A DNA stretch of 64,000 nucleotides from Valencia hispanica. Lineage: Eukaryota; Chordata; Actinopteri; Cyprinodontiformes; Valenciidae. Position numbers and translations under genes: made by a program. Below the pieces are notes generated by a model. That model searched no databases. It was not told the DNA's origin and was given only the letters and a program-made list of their open reading frames with translations. Location of the stretch: contig OY747713.1 of NCBI GenBank assembly GCA_963556495.2, forward strand, positions 48,492,724 to 48,556,723. The letters are read 5' to 3'. Shown here piece after piece: positions 1 through 11,700 of this stretch; within the stretch, counting starts at the first letter, position 1, and every line of letters begins with the position of its first letter.

Positions 1-193
1 CACCGAAACCTGGACTACATCAAGGCTCTGGAACTAACAGTGGATGTATTCCGCCCATGCCCCAACTGGTAATAACAGATATCTGATATAGAAGGGGATC
101 AGACAGTAATTAGTCTGCCAGAAGTTGTCCGGTCTCCCGGAGAGAAGCACTCAAGTCATTATAAGCAGGAGGAAAAAAAATAAATAAATCCAG

Positions 194-369
194 GGCGTCG
201 TGTAGCAGAGTGGTTAAGACAGACACCCCATGCTCAGAGGCCTCAGTCCTTGATGCGGTAGTCCCAGGGTTTGACTCCAGCCTGCGGACATTTGCCAAAT
301 GCCTCTTCCCCCACTTCTCTCCTGTTTCTACACACTGCACTGCTAATAAAAGCCGTAAAAAAAAAAAAC
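194..369 (+). repeat. tRNA-derived SINE
   Basis: A polymerase III A box (TAGCAGAGTGG, 203-213) and a B box (GGTTTGACTCC, 268-278) are spaced about 55 bp apart. That spacing suits a long-variable-arm (Leu/Ser-type) tRNA ancestor. A tRNA-unrelated body and an A-rich tail at 356-368 follow. The cloverleaf is not intact, so this is a SINE and not a tRNA gene. Confidence 0.7.
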
Positions 370-427
370 TAAAGCCAAACGCTCTCATATTAAACCAAAT
401 CTCAAATTGATCACCTGTCAGAAGGTT

Positions 428-2435
428 CAGCTACCCATCATCAAATCACTTAAATTAGCTTTACTGAATATTTGGACTTCATCAGGAAAGTCATTTCAAA
501 TCAATGAATTCATCAGTGAACATAATATATACGCCTTTTTTTCACAGAAACCTGGCTAGACGTAAATAATGAAAAATCTGCACTGATAGAATCTAATCCT
601 ACAAATTACAATTTTTTTAAGTGGGAGCAGGAAACACAGACGAGTTGGAGGCGTAGCCACAATTTTCATAACTCAATGAACTTTAAAAAGGTATCCCTGG
701 GCACATTTGACTCTTTTCAATAATGTATTTCTGATTCTGACCTAGCCACCCAGATAAATGAGCCTAACAAAGCTTTATTTCTAAGTTTATATAAACCCCC
801 AAAACTTAACTCTAACTTCTTTAATGATTTCAGTGACCTTCTTTCCGTAATATGTATCGATTATGACCAATTAATCAATGTGGGGGACTTCAACATCCAT
901 ACTGACAACCCCCAAGATAGACTAGCAAAAACATTAGGTGACACTCTTCATAAACTTGGCCTGACCCAGCATGTTAAACAACCAACACACAATCGAGGAC
1001 ACACTCAGGAATTAATTATCAACCAAGGTTTAAATATATCCGACATCTCAGTAATTATTATTGTATTATCTGACCATTTCTGTATTTTCTTTGAAAGTCC
1101 CATCTCTGCTAAATTATCCAGCCACAGTGACAACTGTAAAAAAGGGACAGTTCAGTTGAAACCTTAAAATGTATTTACTCTTCCACCGCATCCCCCTTAA
1201 CTCCCAACTCCAACTCGGTGAATAAGCTGGTAGATATTTTCCTCACGAAAATCGCAGACATCATTGATTCCATTGTTCCAACTAAAGTGAAAGTAGTCTC
1301 AGGTAGAAAGAAGTCTCCGTGGACAAGCGATCCACTGGTACGTAGTGAACAAAGGAAGTGTCGACTAGGTGAGAAAAAAATGGCAGAAAACTCGACTCCA
1401 GGTTCACTGTGAGATCTACAGAGAGACACTGAACAGATATCAGTTAACTTTAAAAGATTCTATGGAAACTTTCTTCTTTGAAATCATTAACAGAAACATT
1501 AATAATGTTTGCAACTGTTTGCAACGGTGGAAAGACTAACTAATCCTCCAGTAACAGTAGCCCCTGAACTAAATGCTACCAGGGCCTGCAATGAATTTGC
1601 CAACTTTTTCACTGAAAAGACTAACAATTAGACGGGCGCTCTGTACTGCAGTACTGAACCCACTACCAATGTTATACACAATTAACACCAATGTAGAGAA
1701 ATGTCAGAATTCCATGTATTAAACCAAAAAATCCTCAATGTTATGTAATTATGGATGTGCCATAATTTTGCCATAATTTTCTCCAGCTGAACAGAAACAA
1801 AACATAATTACTTTTGGACCTAAAGAGCAACGATCAAGAGTCAGCACACAGCTTCAGTTAATACAGCTAGAAAATATGGATCAGGCCCGAAATTTAGGTG
1901 TAGTAATGGACTCAGACCTGAACCTCCAGGGACAAATAAAGGCAATAACGAGGTCAGCCTTCTATCACCTGAAGAACATTTCTAGGATTAAAGGATTGAC
2001 CTCTAAAAACTCATCCATGCGTTTATCTTTAGTCGGCTTGATTAATGCAACGACATCCTCACGGGTCTGCCTAAAAAGTCAATTAGACAGCTGCAGCTCA
2101 TCCAGAACGCTGCTGCTTGTGTCCTCACTAGAACCCGGAAAGTAGAGCACATCACCCCAGTTCTAAAGTCCTTACACTGGCTGCCTGTAGCTCAGAGAAT
2201 AGACTTAAAAATACTTTTACTAGGTTAAAAATCACTGAAGGTCTTGGCCCCAAAATATGTTGAAGCTCTACTGTTACTATACCAACCCCCCAGACCACTC
2301 AGGTCCTCCAATTCCAGTCTACTTAACATCCCTAGAATCGGAACCAAATGTGGAGAACCAGCTTTTAGTTTCTATGCTCCTCTAATCTAGAACAAAATTC
2401 CAGACAACTGCAAAGCTGCTGAAACACTGTTATTA
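428..2435 (+). pseudogene. L2-type LINE, degenerate
   Basis: Fragments of a non-LTR retrotransposon polyprotein appear in order. An endonuclease N-terminus has TETWLD (about 545-565). The GDFNIH motif and LSDH follow at 880-1100, then a linker region at 1165-1620. The core reverse transcriptase is missing: the sequence jumps near 1640-1860 to the RT thumb/C-terminal region (ARNLGVVMDSDL at about 1880, then LHWLPVAQRID and the terminal PLI.NKIPD segment up to 2435). Multiple stops and frameshifts show it is dead. It ends only about 60 bp before an ABCF1 exon, whose splice acceptor has stayed intact. Confidence 0.75.
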
Positions 2436-2493
2436 TATTTTAACTGTGTTGCATTGCTTTATACAATACCTCCTTTCTTCTCCCCCTTGTTAG

Positions 2494-5400
2494 GTCTATG
2501 AAGAGCTTAGGGTGATAGGAGCTGCAGCGGCTGAGGCCAAGGCCAGAAGGATCTTGGCTGGTTTGTCATTTACCCCTGAGATGCAGAACAGACCTACTAA
2601 AAGATTCTCGGGAGGGTGGAGGATGAGAGTTTCTCTAGCTAGGTATACTCAGTCCTGCACTCCTTGTTTTTTTCCTGTTTTTTTTTCTTTTCACCAGTCT
2701 TAATCTGTGTATTTGCAGAGCCCTCTTCATGGAGCCGACGCTGTTGATGCTGGATGAACCCACCAACCACCTAGACCTGAATGCGGTTATCTGGCTTAAC
2801 AAGTATTACATGCTTTCTTACAATATATCTACATGAATCATACTGAACATAAGTTACTGACAGGGAAGCCAAAATCTCTACAAAATATTGTCTTGCAAAA
2901 GTATCTTGAACAAGCACAATGTTTTTGATTTTTTTTTTTTTTATGTCATAACTGTTAAGCCCAACTCACTACCAGGATTTAAGATGCACTCAAGACTTTT
3001 TGGGGGATAAAATGTAAAACAGGGTAGCCGCGGGGTCTTAAAGTATTAAAAAGCATTGAATTCAGTAGAGTCAAATTTAAGGCCTTAAAAGCATTATATT
3101 TGACAAAAAAGGCATTTTTTAAAATTAGTCTCAAATTTGACATCTTTCTTTTTAAAATAAACAATTTGTCATAATTGTTTAGATTTGGTATTTATAAATA
3201 AAACATTACGGCAAAGTGCACATTACGACACTGCACTTGTTCCTATGGTTCCCAGCCACAATATGCGACACCCCCTATCCAGAACTGCAGTCTTGCCAAT
3301 TTAGCGACTTTGTCACTATTTCTAACGACTTTTCAGACCCCCTTAACAGCTTTTTTTTCTTTTCAAAAAGCGCCTAGCTTGTCTAGCGACATTTCTGACC
3401 ACCTTTAGCTACTTTCTGTGAAACTTTGTCGCCAATATTCTCTACAGATTTGAGACCCGGCTTGTTCTGCATCCAGAATCTCAGAATAGGAATGATCTGT
3501 GCATATGCATGCAGTATTATTATAAAATTTTCCTTCCATTTCAACTGTTTTTGCAACTTTGTGTTGGTCTGTCATATAAAATACCATGTGATTTGTGAGA
3601 CAATAAACATAAATTGTCTTTAAGGAAGTTTCTTGTTCTTTCCTGTGCAATACACTGGAAAATGTTTTGCGACTTTTGCTTTCATCGGCTTCCCACTGTA
3701 ATAATGATTTTCTTTACTTTTTGTGCTCTGAATGTTGTGTAAACTTTTGATTCTTCATAAAAATCAACTTACAGCTACCTTCAAAGCTGGAAGAAGACTC
3801 TTCTTATAGTCTCCCATGACCAGAGTTTTCTTGACGATGTGTGCACCGATATTATCCACCTAGACAACCAAAAACTCTACTATTACAGAGGGAACTATTG
3901 TAAGTATCATGTTTGCTGACTTGTTTTTATCGGAGTAGACTATGCAGTGATGGAACTGCTAAGGAAACGATTTAGTGTATGCACTTTATTGTTGAATCAT
4001 CTCTGACAAACTAATGTGCTGCAATGCATGAGTTACTGTAGGATTGTAGTACCCTTGTAATGACATACAGAAATTAAGAATATTTTTGGAAAACTAAACG
4101 TTTTTGGTAGGTTGTGCTGACATCTGGCAAATGTTATTCCTTGTGTTTTTTAAGTGACATTCAAAAAGATGTACGTGCAAAAGCAAAAGGAGCTGCAGAA
4201 GCAGTATGATAAACAGGAGAAGAAACTGAAAGAGCTGAAGGCTGGTGGGAAGTCCACCAAACAGGCTGTGAGTATCTGTATCTTCTCCCGAGCTGGATAC
4301 AAAATCTCATCCTGTATGCGTAAAACAGTGTGTGGAACCAATTTTAATCTCCAATTAGTTTCTCACCACATAATATACAGTTAATTGCAATATAATACCA
4401 TAGAGGAATATAAGATGCCCTAACCCAAATGCTCTAAAAGTTCTTCTGTGATCTTGTCAGAAGCTAATTTCATTACCCTTATATTTGTCCAAGCCCCTGT
4501 ATTTATGATCCATTTATTGTCTCAGGTTATGAGCCTTGCGTGATGGTACTGCTTAGTTTTGGCTGCTGACACTTTGATTTAAACACTTTAGGAGAAACAG
4601 ACTAAGGAGGCTCTGACCAGAAAGCAGCAAAAGGGCAAAAAGAAGGGAGCTCAAGAGGAAGAGAGCCAGGAGGCTACAGAGCTGCTGAAGAGACCAAAAG
4701 AGTATACTGTCAAGTTCACCTTCCCCAACCCTCCTCCACTCTCCCCACCAATACTCGGGCTGCACAGTAAGATCTAAACAATGCTTTGTAGAATGATTTT
4801 TCAGAGTCGGTGGGGCATTTATGTTAAATAATTTGACCATATTTTCTTCTAGTTTCCCCTTTACCATTATAAATGTGCCTTCTTTGTCTTTTATTTCCTT
4901 TAAAGATTCAAATGTAACTTTATTAGAAATTAATGTAGCTATTCTTCTGTTGTTGCCTCCTTTAAAAGAACTATAAAAAGTACATTTAAATCCTAAATTC
5001 TTTATTTTCTCATTCTTTTTCAGGGAAGTGAGTTTCCTAAATGTATAATCTGTGCTTTTTCTTTTTTTAAATTTTCTAAGAACTTCTCCCGATTTCATAG
5101 GATTATTTAGCCCGTTTACGTTAAGGGAGATAAATTTCAAAGCACTAAAATACTTTTTTTACTAAAGTACCCTGGGTTCAATCTGACACCAACAACACTA
5201 AGAACTGTAATTATAAAAACATGCAACATGTAAGAACAGCATGTAAACAACTTAACATAATTATTAGGGATGTAAGAAAAAATCAATACTCCGATATATC
5301 GCGATATTTTATTTCCCAATATTGTATCGATATTTTTTTTTAAAATCGTTTTGTTTTTTTTGTTAGGATTTAAATTGGAACCATTAATGATGACAATAAT

Positions 5401-5688
5401 TAATATAGTAATATCAAAAGCATGACTGGTAGTGTGTGGCTGTTGTCACCTTCTTCGTTCCAGTGGATCAGCTAGATCTAGTAATAAAACTGGATGTGTT
5501 AAAGCAGGGGTTCTCAACCTTTTGCAAGCTGCCCCCCCCCCAAAAGCTGGTTCATTGCAGTTGGGGCCCCAGTGCACCCCGTCCCCCGTCCCCGCATAAC
5601 ACCCCCCCCCCACTCCACATCACCTTGCATAGATAGATAGACAGATAGATAGATAGCCCGCCCTAGGCTATTATTTTTAGGCCCACAA

Positions 5689-5777
<89 letters not shown>

Positions 5778-8700
5778 GTAGGCCTATCATCATTACTAGG
5801 CTATTGCTATATAATTATATGAGGTTACATGCTTTGTTGTTGTTGTCGTCAGTAGGCCTATTATCATTACTAGGGTATTGCTATAATTGGAAATTGGTAC
5901 CAGACCTCTGCTATTAATTTATCCTTTATTATTGTTGTTATTACTAGGCCTAATAGTAGGCATCATCTGCATTATTTACAGAAGTTTGCAGGTAGGTGAT
6001 GTTGATGTGAGACCTGAGCCTGCTTTGCCTTGCAAAGATCCTCAATTCTTGGCTCAATGTTTGATAAACAAAGCTTCAAATCATCTTCAATTTGTGCACG
6101 ACTGCAGTATTTTTTGTTTTGAGTGCAGTCATTTATGAGAATCCTGCCTCACACAAATATGTCGACGTGAAAGGAAGGAGAATCTTCAATGCGACGTCAT
6201 AGAGTTGAGGATATTCCTGCGTCAGTGTTGCCCAGAATGACGAAAGAGGGGAGGAGCCAAAGAGTTCCTTCAGTCTACTGTCACTCTTCAGCTCAATAAG
6301 CTGCTCCTGCATATCAATTGACATAGGTTGACCATATTTTGATTTCCAAAAAATAGGACATCTGGCACAGTACTGAAACACTTTCAGGATTTGGCCAAGA
6401 CTTTTGATTTTAACATATTTAAAGTGTGCATTCTCAATGTGGTTGGAAAAGATTAGTTAAATAACAAACTTCAAAAAGGCTTTCACAAGAAGAAAAATGA
6501 TTTTATAATCTCTGGAAATAAATTATAATAGAAATAGTTACTCTTCTGAATTAAAAAAAGTTACCAGCAGCAACATTAGTTTACTTTTTAAATTGCACTG
6601 GACAAAAACTGAAGAAAAAACTGAAATAATCTTCTGAGAAAACAAGTATTATTTTCTTTTCACTGTAATAAAAGTAAACGGCTGCAGACTCAAAAGCAAA
6701 ATAAAAAAGTGCTTACTCTGTTTAGTTTGCATCTTCATCCTCCATAGTCAGTTTATAGATCAACTCTCACTTTGCTCAGGCTTTTTATAGTTTTTGTGTC
6801 CATGTGATCTTTGCGATATTTGCCACTTTAGTCACACAGAAACACACATGCCAGATATGTGAATGGTGCACTCAGCCACCCATTTGTTGCGACTTGACGT
6901 TATATCTTTTGTGGTTCATGCATGAAGCTTGCGATTTGACTTCTTGTAAACAGCAGTAACTCGGCGCTGCGCAGCCCAGCGCTGCGCAATTGCGTTGCAC
7001 AATGCAGGATAACGCGGTGCGGTGCAACTCGGCGCAGAGCAGCGCTGCGCAATGCATGCGGTGCGGTGCAGCTTGGCGCACAGCTTGCTGTCTGTGGCGT
7101 CAATAAACGGATCAGAACCAGCTCGGGAGCATATTACATGAGAGAAAGGCTGTCATAATGCATGCATCACACCAGTCAGTTTAAGTATGGTCCTATGAAA
7201 ACAATAAAAACCCAGACATTTTCATCAGTCTATAAATCCTCCCGGATGCCCCGGACAGCACATGAAAAGTGGACATGTCCGGGGAAAAGAGGACGGTTGG
7301 TCACCCTAAATTGACAGCTCGTTTGCTGTGCACACAAACGGATCTCGAACCCACGCAAAAGAGCGATATTACTCTTTAAAGTACATAGTAAATAGTTTTC
7401 TCATTGCTGACAGGTTGCTCAGACGCTGATTGAAATGGAGAAGAGAAATCGTGTGATGTGCCTGCATCAGTGATAAAGTCTACAAGGTTCCCTCCACTGA
7501 TGCAGCCATAGAGGTCTAGTTTTAGTGTAAAGGCGTGCACTTTGTCTGCAAGGAGCAAAATATGAGTTTCGCGGCCTTGCAAAGACAGTTTAAGGCCATT
7601 CAAGCGGTCAAATATAGATCAAATAGGACAGAGACGCAAGCCACATATAGTGTCATCCAGATTCTTCACTGATCTGATTTGATTTCTGTCAAAAACCACA
7701 TCACCTCCTCTCGCAGCTCATACAACCGCTGTAACTTGTTGTAATTTGTTCGAAACGTCTTTTTTTAATCAGTCCAAACACATTTTAATTTCTATTCAGG
7801 AGTTATTTATATACAAAACTAGAACTTTTTATGACAGTAGTTTAATAATAAAAAAAAATAGCACATTTTCTTTTTCAGTTTTTTTCCTCCCATCCTGTAG
7901 CCTGCTGGTTGAGAATCACTGTGTTAAAGTATGAAACAGGTTGGGGCGTTTAGAATGCTGTGACAGTTTTCCTACTGTTAAATTGAGTTTTAAAAATCAC
8001 AGTATATCGTCTTATTCATAGTATCGCGATATATCGTATTGCCTCCCCTGTATCGCAATACATATCGCATCGCCAGATTTTTGCCAATGCACATCCCTAA
8101 TAATTATGGTACCTGTAATGGTCCTCCTCAGATCCCAATGTCCTTATTGGCAACTGTCTAACCCTTGAGTGGTCGGGGCAGCTGATTAGGGGAATATGTT
8201 GACGCACCTGCTGATCTAACTTAAGTCCAGGTTTCGCTTTTCGGCTCCTTTATTTTTCATCAAAAATCTTTTAAGAATCCTTGCAAGACATCAGCGATCA
8301 CAAGCATCCATGTCACACAACAGCAAAGGATTAGATCCACAAGTTAGAACAATAATCTATATAAGAAAAATCGAGAAAGGTGGTTCAAGGTTTAAGCGGT
8401 CAGCAAAAGTTGACCTCCCCCATAATCTGCTCACTAAAGGACCACAGTTAAGTATGGTCCTATGAAAACAATAAAAACCCGGACAGTTGATATAACAATC
8501 ACCACTGCTACCAACATCATGTGATCCAAAACCTATCCACCGCAGTCCTGTTGGTAGGGGTATAGTAGAAGGGCCCCTCTGTGGATGTAGGTGTTGGCTC
8601 TTTTATGAACCCACCTTCCATTCTACAAAAGTCAAACTCAATTTCTTATTTACACCCTGCCATGAACCCACCTTCCATTCTGCAAAAGTCCAACTCAATT

Positions 8701-11700
8701 TCTAATTTGCACCCTGACAGACTTCCACTTTTAAAGGATGTTTTCTTTTTCTTTCCTTTTTCCTTAAGGAGGGTTGCTGTTATTCAGGATTCCTCCTGTC
8801 TGACCTATACATTATAACCTATGAAAATCAAAGTAAACAATCGCTGGAACAATCTTAGAATCCTCTCACAATTAAGTCTTCTTATGTCACAACCCACAAA
8901 TCCCATTAGCGACCATACAGATGTTTTTGATTATTCTTCCATTCATGATAGTTTTGTGTTGCAGCCATCAAAATGAGGTGTGTCTATCACCCCAATACGA
9001 TTGCCTCCCTATCTCAAAAATATCTGAAGTGAAACAAACACCATATGTTTGAAATCCACTGAGTCTCTCACAATATCTCTAACTTTTTGTGAGTATGAAT
9101 CTTATGAAATGATTTAAGCTATATTTGATTTGAACGTCAACATACCTCCAATAAAGTGAAGTGAGCAGATTCTGTCATGAGACGTTGGCTCCCAGGATTT
9201 GGATGGGTCATCCACTCTTAACTGTCTTCATGTCTATTAACCACAGACATCTGCATATTGTGCCAGCTGGAAACCTATTAAATATTATTACTATCCTTTT
9301 TTCTTCCACTTGTGCAGCCTACAGCGCTGCATGTGTTAACCATGCTGATAGATTTACTTCACAGCTATTTAGTGCAATCTGTTAACAGTCAGCTAACAAC
9401 AATGGTAGTCAGCGGGGGTGAGCAGTCTTTTTGCCCTTGCCCTCCAGCCAGACGCTGGGAGGCGGGAGCTTGGACGCGTAATATCATGCTTCAGCATGCG
9501 TTTAATGTTTTTAATTATGTTGATAACTAACAATTAGACACAAAAAACCATGGCGATAACACATGCTCCTTGGCGGTTTTGACGCTTCCTTGCTATTCGA
9601 ACTCCAACTCGCTACGGAGGCGTGGCCGAGACGGGCTTGTTTTATACTCAGTAATCCATGCTGAGCCAGTAGCGATGCCCGATTCAAATTCAAGTGCAGT
9701 GTAATGTTTTAACCTGAAGACGGTACTCCACTAACAGTTTTTGGTTTAAAAAAAGAATATCTTTACTCAAATGTACTAAAATACAAAACATAATGACCAG
9801 ACATGTAGATGGCACTATTAGACACTCATTTATACAGTTTATCAACAAAAGAAAGTTGATTTGGTGGAGAGTTACACTTTAAGGTTTGATCAATAGAGTA
9901 ACCAAAAACAACCACAAATCTATAAACCCTTTGTCAGGAATGGAAACAACAAAACGAAATAAGTTTAGTTATGAATGTTTACATTGTCATGTCTCTTGAT
10001 GAATCAACATATTTTTGTGACTGTAGTTTTTACTGTATACAGGTGTTGACTTTGGCTATGAAAGTCAGAAGCCTCTCTTCAAAAACGTGGACTTTGGCAT
10101 TGACATGGACTCTAGGAGTGAGTATCCAGATCCTACATTAGACAGTTTGTACTCATATTAAGATACTGGTGCTGATTATGTTTTTGTTTAGCATTATTCA
10201 TCTGGACACTTTGTATAAATTACCACTTTATTTACATAGGTATTGTGACAGTTTTTGCTCTGTTATTTATTCTTACCAGCATTTCTCTTCTCTCTCTTTG
10301 TTCTGCCTTCCATTAGTTTGTATTGTGGGACCCAATGGTGTTGGGAAGAGTACTCTGCTGCTCCTGCTCACAGGGAAATTAAATCCTGTAAGACTGCATA
10401 TATGAAATTCCCATCTTAAGTTATACTCTTATACATAGCTAAGTTAACAGACAACTTTTTTTTACAGATTAAGGGTGAAATGAGGAAAAATCATCGCTTG
10501 GTGAGTAACATTTGACTGAAAATCTATATTATAGGAGAAAGGAAGGGAAGCGTCCTTTACTGGTCACCAGACCCCAGTGACACCATGAGATAAAAACCAC
10601 CATAAACATCCATATTCACGCATATGGCCAGTTGACACATGTGTGTTTTGCCCTGTAGAAAATATCAAGTTTACTCTGAGAGAATGCAACAGTTATTGTG
10701 AACAACATGCAAGCTTCATAAAAAAGAAATCCCCCAACCGGGAATTTTAATCAGTAACCTTTGAGCTCTGAAGCAGCAGTGCTAAGCATTAAACGATCCA
10801 AATACATCCAGCAACATAAAACATCAGGAAACCAGCCCTTAATGTTTTCTGGGTGTTTGTGTGCATCATTGACCATGCATCATGTTATGCAGTTGAGATG
10901 AGCCCAACCTTCCCACCCTCTGACCATTTTGCATTTGTTGTTTTTTTTCCAACAGAAAGTGGGCTTTTTTAATCAGCAGTATGCTGATCAGTTAAACATG
11001 GAGGAGACGGCAACAGAATACCTCATGAGAAACTTCAATCTGCCCTACCAGGATAGCAGGAAGTGCCTGGGACGTTTTGGCCTCGAGAGTCACGCACACA
11101 CCATTCAAATTTCCAAACTTTCTGGTATGGACCCAAACAGCTGCCACACATTTGTTTGCATCAAATGAGACATTTTTGATCCCATCTGCATTTTGCTCAT
11201 AACAGGTGGCCAGAAAGCCAGAGTTGTGTTTTCGGAGTTAGCTTGTCGTCAGCCAGATGTACTTATCTTGGTAAGAGCTCTTTCCCATCTAAATATCGAA
11301 TTATCTATGGTATTGTTCAAAACTTCCATTAACATGTGTTGTGGCAAATATAGGTAGTATTTGGCCATGAATAAATGCTTAGGGCAATTATTAATGACAT
11401 TAATAATTTAATGTCAAAATTACCAATTTTGGGGTACCATCCTGGGATCCAGGAAAAATAATAGCCAAATTGTTCAGTCTCAGTTAATGTTTATGATTAC
11501 CTGCCGAATAAGGCTGAGATAATTAAACAATAAATGAAGGAATAAGTTTTTGGGGTACTTTGAACAGCAAGTTACTACATATGTAATAGTCAGAATCAGA
11601 AAGGGTTTATTGCCAAATATTGGGCAGGTTCACAACATTAGGAAATTGCTGTGGGACTTTGTGCAAACATACGGAAAAAAAGACAAACACTTGCGCTAAA

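Larger units (their letters stand above)
5505..7921 (-). mobile_element. hAT element B with transposase remnants, inside element A
   Basis: Ends CAGGGGTTCTCAACC / GGTTGAGAATCACTG form imperfect inverted repeats and are flanked by a perfect 8-bp duplication TGTTAAAG (5497-5504 and 7922-7929). Coding remnants of a hAT transposase lie on the minus strand. The element therefore jumped into element A. Confidence 0.87.
5265..8099. mobile_element. hAT element A (outer MITE), interrupted
   Basis: Terminal inverted repeats TAGGGATGT / ACATCCCTA are flanked by a perfect 8-bp target-site duplication ATAATTAT (5257-5264 and 8100-8107). Without the internal insertion this is a MITE of about 400 bp whose arms are rich in TATCGCGATATATCG-like palindromic runs. 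It has no coding capacity of its own. The element lies in ABCF1 intron 5. Confidence 0.88.

Noticed and set aside
1..68. Possible end of a coding exon followed by GTAATA
   Set aside because: The first 68 bases are open in one frame (ending RPCPNW) before a GT, but they match neither ABCF1 nor any protein I recognise, and the piece is too short to judge.
203..278. tRNA gene
   Set aside because: A and B boxes are present but the stems do not pair well and an A-rich tail follows, so it is a tRNA-derived SINE.
4154..4384. Stand-alone 76-residue frame
   Set aside because: Its first 38 codons are an ABCF1 exon; the remainder is intron read-through.
5690..5776. CRISPR-like periodicity
   Set aside because: Simple trinucleotide runs with no spacers, in a vertebrate genome.
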